Part shown: positions 1 to 5,699 of the stretch, in pieces
Position numbering within the stretch: the first letter of the stretch is position 1
Layout: every line of letters starts with the position of its first letter
Origin: an uncultured Clostridia bacterium
Lineage (GTDB): Bacteria; Bacillota; Clostridia; Christensenellales; Aristaeellaceae
Length of the DNA: 7,693 nt
Direction of reading: 5' to 3'
Assembly (NCBI GenBank): GCA_944363005.1
Contig: CALVTV010000196.1
Coordinates: forward strand, 1 to 7,693
The notes under the pieces: generated by a model
Told to the model about the DNA's origin: nothing
The model's input: the letters and a program-made list of their open reading frames with translations, nothing else
Databases searched by the model: none
Made by a program: the position numbers and the translations under genes

Positions 1-91
1 GCCGATCGCTATGGACGAGAAGCTGCGCTTCGCTATCCGCGAGGGTGGCCGCACGGTTGGCTCCGGCGTCGTCACGAAGATCATTGAGTGA
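1..91 (+). CDS. tuf: Elongation factor Tu, C-terminal end (partial)
   Basis: This is the 3' end of the gene for the GTPase that carries aminoacyl-tRNA to the ribosomal A site. Only 29 codons remain, read in the frame starting at base 2, ending in TGA at 89-91. The peptide PIAMDEKLRFAIREGG followed by RTVGSGVVTKIIE is the nearly invariant end of EF-Tu domain 3 (beta barrel), so the identification is safe although the gene is cut by the window edge. A strong intrinsic terminator starts 20 bases after the stop, so tuf is the last gene of its transcript, as is common at the end of the rpsL-rpsG-fusA-tuf cluster; that cluster itself lies outside the window. Confidence 0.95.
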   Translation, partial: PIAMDEKLRFAIREGGRTVGSGVVTKIIE

Positions 92-111
92 TACGCTCAA
101 AAGCGAAAGAG

Positions 112-145
112 AAGGAATCCCGGGGAAACCGGGGTTCCTTTTTTT
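112..145 (+). terminator. Intrinsic terminator after tuf
   Basis: GGAATCCCGG (114-123) pairs with CCGGGGTTCC (129-138) around a five-base loop GGAAA, with one T-G wobble; AA at 112-113 can extend the stem with TT at 139-140. It is followed by an uninterrupted run of seven T (139-145). This is a textbook Rho-independent terminator separating tuf from everything downstream. Confidence 0.93.
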
Positions 146-169
146 CATACTGAGGAGGGGAACGTTGGG

Positions 170-252
170 CGGCGCGACTATGCGAGTTCCCCGGAATCCG
201 GAGCCGCGCGCGCCCAGTGGGCGAAGAAGCGGGGCGGAGCGTCGGGAATCGC
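170..252. repeat. GC-rich 83-bp direct repeat, copy 1
   Basis: This block matches 268-350 base for base except one G/A difference at 229/327. Each copy has internal symmetry: near-terminal inverted arms GCGAGTTCCC (182-191) and GGGAATCGC (244-252), a CCGGA-A-TCCGG palindrome (191-201) and a CGCCCA-G-TGGGCG palindrome (211-223). The copies could therefore fold into a branched hairpin as RNA or single-stranded DNA. Open frames run through it on both strands, but they are repeat-encoded, low in complexity and resemble no protein family. It is best read as a dispersed intergenic repeat rather than a gene; its genome-wide copy number cannot be seen here. Confidence 0.85.
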
Positions 253-267
253 AAGGAGCGCTGCGGA

Positions 268-350
268 CGGCGCGACTATGCGAGTTCCCCGGAATCCGGA
301 GCCGCGCGCGCCCAGTGGGCGAAGAAACGGGGCGGAGCGTCGGGAATCGC
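268..350. repeat. GC-rich 83-bp direct repeat, copy 2
   Basis: Second copy of the block at 170-252, offset by 98 bp, so 15 bp of unique sequence separate the two. It has the same internal palindromes (inverted arms at 280-289 and 342-350). The start of a third, decayed copy seems to follow directly (348-370, beginning CGCGACTGTGCGAGTTT), which suggests an origin by tandem duplication with later decay. The near identity of copies 1 and 2 implies recent duplication or ongoing homogenisation. Confidence 0.85.
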
Positions 351-389
351 GACTGTGCGAGTTTGTCGGAACATTGGGACTCCCCACAG

Positions 390-444
390 CGCTTCGCGGC
401 GGTCATCGTGGGTGCGTAAAACTATCGGCCAGCGCCGCGAAGCG
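390..444. repeat. 12-bp inverted repeat with 31-bp spacer
   Basis: CGCTTCGCGGCG (390-401) is the exact reverse complement of CGCCGCGAAGCG (433-444). The 31 bases between the arms (402-432) contain nothing recognisable. There is no T-run after the second arm, so it is not a rightward terminator. It may be one more decayed structural repeat in this gene-free stretch. Confidence 0.55.
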
Positions 445-456
445 GGGAAGGGGTTT

Positions 457-471
457 GGGGACAATGTCCCC
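457..471. repeat. GGGGACA-A-TGTCCCC hairpin
   Basis: A perfect 7-bp inverted repeat with a single central A lies directly before the tandem array at 472-568. Its right half followed by AAGC resembles the end of the array unit (GACCCC then AAGC), so it may be the degenerate left border of the same array. There is no T-run to make it a terminator. Confidence 0.5.
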
Positions 472-568
472 AAGCAGGTCCGGGCGGCAGCCCGGGGGAC
501 CCCAAGCGGGTCCGGGCGGCAGCCCGGGGGGACCCCAAGCAGGTTCGGGTGGCAGCCCGGGGGACACC
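472..568. repeat. Three tandem 32-33-bp hairpin-forming units
   Basis: Units lie at 472-503, 504-536 and 537-568, with no spacers. Each starts AAGC, then GGTCCGGGCGGCAGCCCGG, then a G-run and ACCCC. Units 1 and 2 differ by one substitution and one extra G; unit 3 carries several changes. Within each unit CCGGGC and GCCCGG flank a GGCA tetraloop (unit 3 keeps only part of this stem), and the outer GGT/ACC can pair past a short G bulge, so the array would fold as a row of small stem-loops. The compensation-friendly layout suggests selection for, or mobilisation through, the hairpin rather than coding. Function unknown. Confidence 0.8.
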
Positions 569-591
569 AAACTGCCTTGCATGCTTTGTTC

Positions 592-620
592 TTGCCAAAA
601 ATCGGAAAATGGATTACAAT
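592..620 (+). promoter_or_regulatory. Sigma-A promoter for the ATP-grasp/radical SAM operon
   Basis: The -35 box TTGCCA (592-597) and the -10 box TACAAT (615-620) are separated by 17 bases. Transcription would start near 627, giving a leader of about 140 bases before the ATG at 767. The octamer GAAAATGG occurs twice, at 605-612 and 629-636, on either side of the -10 box and 24 bp apart; it could be a pair of regulator half-sites, but this is speculative. Confidence 0.7.
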
Positions 621-766
621 AGAAAAACGAAAATGGTACCGTATGGCTTTCGGCATTTTCACAAAGGATAAGCTAGACCGGTCACAAAGGCATGCCCACA
701 GGCGAGCGTCGGGGAGCGCATGACGGATGAAACCGGAAAAAATCATCGGAAAGAGGCGGTTCAATC

Positions 767-1771
767 ATGGGTAAGCTCTCGTATGCGCTGCGCCGCGCAG
801 CCAAAATGGATTATGGCGCTATGCTGCGCACGGCGAATCAGCTGCATGCCAAAACGGGAAAAAGCCGCGTTTGGTTGATGGTGGATATGGCTCGATGCGC
901 GGCGAAGTACAATGCCGGATACGTCGATTACAAGATCGCGCAGATGTACCGGCTGAACGACGCGCAGCGAAAAACGCAGATCACCCGCGGCATCTCCAAC
1001 AGCATCGTTTCGCGCATGAACGATAAGAAATTCTGGCACTTCTTTGATAACAAGACCGAGTTTAACGAGCTCTTCCGCGAGCAGGTCAAGCGCGAGTGGC
1101 TCGACCTGACCCGCGCCAGTGAAGAGGAGTTTGCCACGTTCCTCCAAGGGCGGGGCGACATCATCTGCAAGCCCATCGACGGTTCCAGCGGACAGGGTAT
1201 CCTCAAATGCGCGCCCGAAGACTATGCGGACCCGAAGGCCCTGTACGATCGCTTGAAGGCGGCGGGCATTGGCATTGTGGAGGATAAGGTCATCCAGCAC
1301 GAGGCGCTTGCTGCGCTCTGCCCGACCTCCGTGAACACCATCCGCGTGGCGACGCTGCTGGGCGACAAAAAAGAGGGCATCGTCTATGCCTACATCCGCA
1401 TTGGCAACGGCAAGGTGATGGATAACGTCGATTGCGGCGGCATGGCTGCGCCCATCGACCTTAATACGGGCGTCATTCGCGGCGTCGGCGCGAACAAGGC
1501 GGGCGAAACGTTCGAAATTCACCCGATGACCGGCAAGCGCATTCCCGGCACCGTCATTCCTTATTGGCAGGAGGTCAAGGACATGTGCCTCGCCGCGATG
1601 CATCGCGTGCCGCAGGTGCGCTTTGTCGCCTGGGACGTGGCGATTACGCCCAATGGCCCGGTGTTTATCGAGGGCAATTCGTTCCCCAGCCACGCCATTC
1701 CGCAGTTTGCTGCGCATTTTCCGGACGGTATCGGCATCCTGCCGCGTTTTGAGGAGTTCATTGACCTATGA
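767..1771 (+). CDS. Sugar-transfer-associated type ATP-grasp protein
   Basis: A 334-residue cytosolic protein of the ATP-grasp fold, closest in pattern to the ATPgrasp_ST (sugar-transfer associated, alpha-L-glutamate ligase-related) family. Such enzymes activate a carboxylate with ATP and join it to an amine or similar acceptor; substrates of this family are largely unknown. Visible motifs: an N-terminal helical region (1-90) with the family-like stretch GYVDYKIAQMYRLN; lysine and glycine-rich loop CKPIDGSSGQGI (134-145); IVEDKVIQH (170-178) at the nucleotide hinge; SVNTIR (188-193) with the catalytic-type arginine; and Asp290 plus EGN (302-304) as the metal ligands. All key ATP-grasp residues look intact. 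No signal peptide or membrane segment is seen. The ATG at 767 has only a modest Shine-Dalgarno (AGAGG, 752-756). The stop overlaps the start of the radical SAM gene, so the two products probably act together. Family membership is fairly sure; the substrate is not known. Confidence 0.85.
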   Translation: MGKLSYALRRAAKMDYGAMLRTANQLHAKTGKSRVWLMVDMARCAAKYNAGYVDYKIAQMYRLNDAQRKTQITRGISNSIVSRMNDKKFWHFFDNKTEFNELFREQVKREWLDLTRASEEEFATFLQGRGDIICKPIDGSSGQGILKCAPEDYADPKALYDRLKAAGIGIVEDKVIQHEALAALCPTSVNTIRVATLLGDKKEGIVYAYIRIGNGKVMDNVDCGGMAAPIDLNTGVIRGVGANKAGETFEIHPMTGKRIPGTVIPYWQEVKDMCLAAMHRVPQVRFVAWDVAITPNGPVFIEGNSFPSHAIPQFAAHFPDGIGILPRFEEFIDL

Positions 1772-2643
1772 TCTGCACGCTCTGTCCGCGCAACTGTCGC
1801 GCCGAGCGCACCGAGTACGAGGGAAAAGGCGTCTGCCGCGTCGGCACGCTGCCGCGGGTCGCGCGCGCGGCGCTGCACATGTGGGAAGAACCGTGCATCA
1901 GCGGCACGCGGGGAAGCGGCGCGGTGTTCTTTTCCGGCTGCAATCTGCACTGTGCATTCTGCCAGAACGAGTCCATCAGCCATGGGCTTGCGGGACAAAC
2001 GGTGAGCATTGAGCGGCTGGCGCAGATTTTTTCGGAATTGGAGGCCCAGGGGGCGCACAATATCAACCTCGTTACCGCAACGCATGTCGTCCCTGCGGTG
2101 ATCGCGGCGCTGAAACTGTACCGGCCCCGCGTGCCCGTTGTCTACAACTGCGGCGGGTATGAATCCGTGGAGACGTTGCGGATGCTCGAGGGCTTTGTGG
2201 ACATCTATCTGCCGGATTTCAAGTATATCGATGGGCGCATGGCGCAATTGCTCTCCGGCGCGCAGGATTATCCCGAGGTGGCGCTGGAAGCCATTCGCGA
2301 GATGCGCCGTCAGACCGGCCCGGCGGTTTACGACGAAAACGGCTTGATGATCCGTGGAACGCAGATTCGCCATCTGGTGCTTCCGGGGCTGACGGGCGAC
2401 AGCATGAAGCTGCTCACACTCATTCGCGATGAATTGCCCGAGGGGACGCCCGTTTCGCTGATGGGCCAATACACGCCCTGCGGCCGCGCGATGCAGATTC
2501 CCGGGATGAACCGGCGTGTCACCCGCAAGGAATATGCGCGCGTGCTGGCGCACATGGAGGCCATCGGCCTGACGGGATACCGCCAGGAACTCAGCGCGGC
2601 AACGGATGCGTTTGTGCCTGCGTTTGACGGCACGGGCGTCTGA
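1768..2643 (+). CDS. PflX-like radical SAM protein
   Basis: A 291-residue radical SAM protein of the COG1313/PflX type (related to pyruvate formate-lyase activating enzymes but of unknown function). The cluster motif C58-x3-C62-x2-C65 (GCNLHCAFCQN) binds the 4Fe-4S centre that cleaves S-adenosylmethionine. The N-terminus carries a second cysteine set, CTLCPRNC (C3, C6, C10) and C23, typical of this family and a possible extra metal or cluster site. Further family marks are NLVTATH, VYNCGGYES, DIYLPDFKY, HLVLPGLTGDS and MGQYTPCGRA. The ATG (1768-1770) overlaps the TGA of the ATP-grasp gene in ATGA; GAGGAG (1751-1756), inside the upstream gene, serves as ribosome binding site, so translation is coupled. 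No pyruvate formate-lyase or other glycyl-radical enzyme lies in the window, so a role as a true Pfl activase is not supported. Confidence 0.9.
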   Translation: MICTLCPRNCRAERTEYEGKGVCRVGTLPRVARAALHMWEEPCISGTRGSGAVFFSGCNLHCAFCQNESISHGLAGQTVSIERLAQIFSELEAQGAHNINLVTATHVVPAVIAALKLYRPRVPVVYNCGGYESVETLRMLEGFVDIYLPDFKYIDGRMAQLLSGAQDYPEVALEAIREMRRQTGPAVYDENGLMIRGTQIRHLVLPGLTGDSMKLLTLIRDELPEGTPVSLMGQYTPCGRAMQIPGMNRRVTRKEYARVLAHMEAIGLTGYRQELSAATDAFVPAFDGTGV

Positions 2644-2684
2644 AGACGGGCGTTTGTCCGTAAATTTTGCGTAAAAAAGTATAC

Positions 2685-2733
2685 AAAACCGTCTCGCCTT
2701 ACCCATGAATATTCCGGGGAAGACGGGGGTTTT
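2685..2733 (+). terminator. Candidate weak terminator after the radical SAM gene
   Basis: AAAACCGTCT (2685-2694) can pair with AGAC and GG...TTTT in 2721-2733 if three extra G are bulged; the 26-base interior (2695-2720) can add CTT-x-CCC/GGGGAAG pairing. The stem ends in only four T. It sits 42 bases after the stop codon, the right place for a terminator, but the bulge and short T-run make it uncertain. Confidence 0.35.
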
Positions 2734-2825
2734 GTCATGTCAATTCCCTTTTCGGGCGCCGGTTTCGGCGGTAAAACAGCGGGATTCGCAGTACTTTGCG
2801 GGTTTTGCTTGTATTTGCAAGAAAA

Positions 2826-2854
2826 TTCCGTCAAGAAATTAACTTATGACGGAA
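2826..2854. promoter_or_regulatory. 8-bp inverted repeat upstream of the pyk promoter
   Basis: TTCCGTCA (2826-2833) and TGACGGAA (2847-2854) are exact reverse complements separated by 13 AT-rich bases, with AG/CT adding two inner pairs. The element ends 14 bases before the pyk -35 box, a usual position for an activator site. There is no T-run, so it is not a rightward terminator. It does not match the CcpA cre consensus by eye. Regulator unknown. Confidence 0.45.
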
Positions 2855-2868
2855 CGGGGTGCCCGGCG

Positions 2869-2897
2869 TTGACAGGCGCGGGATTTCGGGTTAAAAT
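2869..2897 (+). promoter_or_regulatory. Sigma-A promoter for pyk
   Basis: An exact TTGACA -35 box (2869-2874), a 17-base spacer and TAAAAT as -10 box (2892-2897), one base from consensus. The expected transcript starts near 2904, giving a leader of about 60 bases before the pyk ATG. This fits a strongly expressed glycolytic gene. Confidence 0.85.
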
Positions 2898-2966
2898 CTC
2901 AGTGTTTGAAGCATATTGTGAAAGAGCGGTTCGCCCGGTGCGGCGGACGCAGAGGGAGGATTCCGG

Positions 2967-4730
2967 ATGAGAAAGACCAAAATTGTGTGCACACTGGGCC
3001 CGGCCAGCGACAGCGTCGAGATGATCGGCAAGCTGATGGATGCGGGCATGAATGTGTGCCGTCTGAATATGTCGCATGGTTCCTACGAGGAGCAGGGCGA
3101 GCGCATTGCGCGCATCAAGCAGCTCCGCGCCGAAAAGAACATCCCGGTGGCCATCCTGCTGGACACCAAGGGCCCCGAAGTGCGCACCAAAACCGTGGAA
3201 GGCGGCAAGGTGATGCTTGAAGCCGGTCAGGAGTTCGTGCTGACCAGCCGGGAAATCGAGGGCAGCGCCGAAGCGGTTTCCATCACCTATCCCAAGATGG
3301 TGGAGCTCGTCTCCCCCGGCACGCGCATCCTGATTGACGACGGTCTGCTGGATATGAACGTCGTGCGCGTGGAAAATGGCACGGATATCGTCTGCCGGGT
3401 CACCAACGGCGGCGTGCTGGGCAGCCGCAAGGGCATTTCCGTGCCCAATGTGGACCTGCAAATGCCCTCCATCGGGGAAAAGGACCGCAACGACATCATC
3501 TTTGGCATTGAGCACGGCATCGACATGATTGCCGCTTCGTTCGTCTGCCGCGCCAGCGACGTGCTGACCATCCGCCAGCTTTGCGAGGAGAACGGCGGCG
3601 CGCATGTCAAGATCTACGCCAAGATCGAAAACCGTATGGGCGTTGACAACTTTGACGAGATTCTGCGCGTCTCTGACGGCATCATGGTCGCCCGCGGCGA
3701 TCTGGGCGTGGAAGTCGATATGGAAGAGGTGCCGGTCCTCCAGAAGGTGTTCATCCGCAAGTGCATGGCGGCGGCCAAGCCGGTCATCACCGCTACGCAG
3801 ATGCTCGATTCCATGATCCGCAATCCCCGCCCGACGCGCGCGGAAGCCAGCGACGTGGCCAACGCCATCATCGACGGCACGGATGCCATCATGCTCTCCG
3901 GCGAGACGGCAGCGGGCAAGTACCCCGTGGAATCCGTGGAGACCATGGTGCGCATTGCCAGCTACATCGAGGTTCGGCGCAACACCGAATCCGTCCACGC
4001 CATGCAGGAGACGACCCGCAAGGCCACGGCGCATACGCTGGGCAACGCGGTTTCCTATTCCTGCGGCCAGATGGCTGAAGACCTGGGGGCGGCGGCGATC
4101 ATTACGCCCAGCAACTCCGGCACCACGGCGCGCATGGTGGCGCGCTTCCGCTCGGATTGCCCGATCATTGCGCCTACGCCGGACGAGCATACCTTCCATC
4201 AGCTGGGCCTTTGCCGTGGCGTCGTGCCTGCGCACATGACCATGTGCGAGAACACCGACGAGTTGATCCATAAGTCCGTGGAAGTCGCGCACAAGGAGGG
4301 CCTGGTCAAGACGGGCGATGTCGTCATCGTTGTGGCGGGCATTCCGACCGGCGTTTCCGGTACGACGAACATGATCAAGGCGCACATCGTGGGCGACGTG
4401 CTTCTGCGCGGCATTGGCGTGGGCGAAGGCCGTGTTTACGGCAACGTTTGCAACGTCACGACGTTCAGCGATCTGGCCAGCACGTTCAAGGAGGGCAACG
4501 TCATCGTCGCCAAGATGACCTCCAAGGAGATGCTGCCCTACATGCGCAAGGCGGCGGCCGTCGTCGTGGAGAGCACGGACGAAAACTGCCACGCCGCTGT
4601 GACCTGCCAGGCGTTGGGCGTTCCGATGTTTATGGACCCCTCGGGTGTGGCGGTGCATATGCTCAAGGACGGCATGATGATCACCGTCGATGCCAGCCAG
4701 GGCTTCATTTTCAACGGAATTGAAAAGTAA
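2967..4730 (+). CDS. pyk: Pyruvate kinase with C-terminal PEP-utiliser domain
   Basis: Converts phosphoenolpyruvate and ADP to pyruvate and ATP, the last step of glycolysis, in the cytosol. The 587 residues match the long Bacillus/Geobacillus type. Motifs in order: TKIVCTLGPAS at the N-terminus; CRLNMSHG; LLDTKGPEVRT; the signature AKIENRMG with catalytic Lys219 and metal-binding Glu221; ARGDLG (242-247), supplying the metal ligand Asp245; TATQMLDSM (275-283); and MLSGETAAGKYPVE. The C-terminal allosteric domain is followed, from about residue 477, by a phosphohistidine-type PEP-utiliser mobile domain containing NCHAAVTCQALGVPM with His542; the usual GG-x-TSHAA form is altered there, but the histidine is kept. 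Start: ATG preceded by AGGGAGGA (2953-2960) at six bases. It has its own promoter and terminator, so it is transcribed alone, unlike the common pfkA-pyk operon. Confidence 0.97.
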   Translation: MRKTKIVCTLGPASDSVEMIGKLMDAGMNVCRLNMSHGSYEEQGERIARIKQLRAEKNIPVAILLDTKGPEVRTKTVEGGKVMLEAGQEFVLTSREIEGSAEAVSITYPKMVELVSPGTRILIDDGLLDMNVVRVENGTDIVCRVTNGGVLGSRKGISVPNVDLQMPSIGEKDRNDIIFGIEHGIDMIAASFVCRASDVLTIRQLCEENGGAHVKIYAKIENRMGVDNFDEILRVSDGIMVARGDLGVEVDMEEVPVLQKVFIRKCMAAAKPVITATQMLDSMIRNPRPTRAEASDVANAIIDGTDAIMLSGETAAGKYPVESVETMVRIASYIEVRRNTESVHAMQETTRKATAHTLGNAVSYSCGQMAEDLGAAAIITPSNSGTTARMVARFRSDCPIIAPTPDEHTFHQLGLCRGVVPAHMTMCENTDELIHKSVEVAHKEGLVKTGDVVIVVAGIPTGVSGTTNMIKAHIVGDVLLRGIGVGEGRVYGNVCNVTTFSDLASTFKEGNVIVAKMTSKEMLPYMRKAAAVVVESTDENCHAAVTCQALGVPMFMDPSGVAVHMLKDGMMITVDASQGFIFNGIEK

Positions 4731-4733
4731 TTG

Positions 4734-4776
4734 AAACGGGGCGCGGGGGACTTCTCCTGCGCCTCGTTTGTATTTG
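4734..4776 (+). terminator. Intrinsic terminator after pyk
   Basis: AAACGGGGCGC (4734-4744) pairs with GCGCCTCGTTT (4759-4769) with a single G-T wobble. The stem can continue inside through GGGG/TCTCC around a small loop, and TTTGTATTT follows. It lies three bases after the pyk stop codon. Confidence 0.88.
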
Positions 4777-4874
4777 GAAGACATTCGTTCGCCGGGGTGA
4801 ATCAGGCGAAAGGCAAGCGGAAGAGGCGAGGCGGACAATTTGGGCGTGAAAACCGGGTTTTTGTGCATTTCCTC

Positions 4875-4903
4875 TTGCGATTGGGGCATAAAACGGGTAT
4901 GAT
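4875..4903 (+). promoter_or_regulatory. Sigma-A promoter for the peptidase-whiA-HPr operon
   Basis: TTGCGA (4875-4880) and TATGAT (4898-4903) are spaced by 17 bases; the -10 box is one base from consensus. Transcription should begin near 4910, only a few bases before the hairpin at 4914-4935. Confidence 0.75.
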
Positions 4904-4913
4904 GAACACAGAA

Positions 4914-4935
4914 CGGAAAGCAATTGAGCTTTCCG
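4914..4935. promoter_or_regulatory. Perfect 8-bp palindromic arms at the transcript 5' end
   Basis: CGGAAAGC (4914-4921) and GCTTTCCG (4928-4935) flank the six-base loop AATTGA. The element begins about 11 bases after the -10 box, so it either covers the initial transcribed region as a repressor operator or forms a stabilising hairpin at the very 5' end of the mRNA. There is no T-run, so it is not a terminator. It ends seven bases before the GGAGG ribosome binding site. Confidence 0.6.
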
Positions 4936-4954
4936 CGAGGATGGAGGATTTGCG

Positions 4955-5644
4955 ATGTTCTATTACTGGGACCCCACGTATGCGCTGGTGATTGTGGGCC
5001 TGCTCATTTGTTTGCTGGCTCAGGCCAGGGTTTCCTCGGCGTACGCCAAGTGGAGGGATGTGCCCTCGCGCACGGGATTGACCGGCGCGCAGGTTGCCCG
5101 CCGGACTCTGGATGGCAATGGGTGCAGCGATGTGCGCATCGAGGCCATCTCCGGCAAACTGACGGACCACTACGACCCGCGCGACGGCGTGCTGCGCCTG
5201 TCCTCCGAGGTTTACGCTTCCAACTCGATCGCGGCGCTTGGCATTGCCGCCCACGAGGCCGGGCATGCCATTCAGGATGCGCGCGACTACGCGCCCATGC
5301 GTATCCGCGCGACGCTCGTGCCCATCGCCAACATCGGTTCGCAGGCGGCCATTCCGCTGTTCATGCTCGGCCTGATCATGAGCTGGGAACCGCTGCTGAA
5401 GATCGGCATTGTCTGCTTTACGATGGCGGTGCTGTTCTATCTGGTGACTTTGCCCGTGGAGTTCAATGCTTCCGGCCGGGCGATTGCCGTGCTCTCTGCG
5501 GACTATCTGCCTGAGGATGAGATGCGCGGCGTGCGCGCGATGCTCTCTGCGGCGGCGATGACCTATGTGGCCGCGGCGCTGCAGGCTGTGCTTCAGCTGC
5601 TGCGCCTGGTGCTGCTGGCCAACAGCAGGAGAAGAAACGACTGA
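4955..5644 (+). CDS. YugP-type membrane zinc metallopeptidase
   Basis: A 229-residue member of the neutral zinc metallopeptidase family Zn_peptidase_2 (PF04298, YugP-like). The zinc and catalytic motif HEAGH is at 100-104, preceded by an amphipathic soluble region in which YDPRDGVLRLSSEVY is family-typical; Glu169 in LPVEFNAS is a plausible third ligand. Predicted membrane segments lie at about 7-23, 123-141, 148-167 and 200-222, placing the active site at the membrane surface; the C-terminus ends in a basic tail (SRRRND). The physiological substrate of this family is not established. The ATG at 4955 has GGAGG (4943-4947) seven bases upstream. It is the first gene after the promoter at 4875-4903 and is followed by whiA after 55 bases with no terminator between, so co-transcription is likely. 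Confidence 0.92.
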   Translation: MFYYWDPTYALVIVGLLICLLAQARVSSAYAKWRDVPSRTGLTGAQVARRTLDGNGCSDVRIEAISGKLTDHYDPRDGVLRLSSEVYASNSIAALGIAAHEAGHAIQDARDYAPMRIRATLVPIANIGSQAAIPLFMLGLIMSWEPLLKIGIVCFTMAVLFYLVTLPVEFNASGRAIAVLSADYLPEDEMRGVRAMLSAAAMTYVAAALQAVLQLLRLVLLANSRRRND

Positions 5645-5699
5645 CCTTCCCGCGTTTTCCGGCGGCGAGGCGGCCGGTATGGGGGAAAGGACGGGGAAC

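Noticed and set aside
472..568. Tandem units considered as a CRISPR array
   Set aside because: Units abut without spacers, vary in sequence, and no cas gene is present.
45..723. Overlapping open frames in the post-tuf repeat region (45-419 and 217-723 plus; 276-764 minus)
   Set aside because: They run through the repeats and read the same repeat peptide in several frames, overlap the tuf end or the next promoter, and show no family resemblance. GAGGAGGGG at 152-160 looks like a ribosome binding site, but the nearest ATG (180) is too far away and opens a repeat-encoded frame.
627..766. Cyclic-di-GMP (GEMM) or other known riboswitch in the ATP-grasp leader
   Set aside because: CACAAAGG and GGTCACAAAGGC superficially recall the GEMM core, but the GAAA tetraloop and the paired receptor helix are not in place, and no other class fits.
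1768..2643. Pyruvate formate-lyase activating enzyme (pflA)
   Set aside because: The N-terminal CTLCPRNC block and the later PflX motifs place it in the COG1313 group, and no glycyl-radical enzyme is nearby.
2737..2970. 77-residue plus-strand frame between the radical SAM gene and pyk
   Set aside because: It runs across the candidate operator, the pyk promoter and the pyk ribosome binding site, with no convincing ribosome binding site of its own and no recognisable sequence.
4788..4863. Small inverted repeats TTCGCC/GGCGAA (4788-4810) and AAAAC/GTTTT before TTTTT (about 4850-4863)
   Set aside because: Too short and unstable to call a second terminator; pyk already has a strong one at 4734-4776.
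2844..4889. 681-residue open frame on the minus strand opposite pyk
   Set aside because: It is exactly antisense to a clear pyruvate kinase, rich in His/Ala/Asp/Val as expected for the reverse of GC-rich codons, and shows no domain motif or ribosome binding site. The same applies to the long minus-strand frames at 761-1717, 1561-2706 and 4802-5809.
5565..5699. N-terminally extended start for WhiA
   Set aside because: The extra 45 residues overlap the peptidase gene in another frame, are Cys/Trp-rich and unlike WhiA; the internal ATG at 5700 gives the standard MSYSS-type start with a ribosome binding site.
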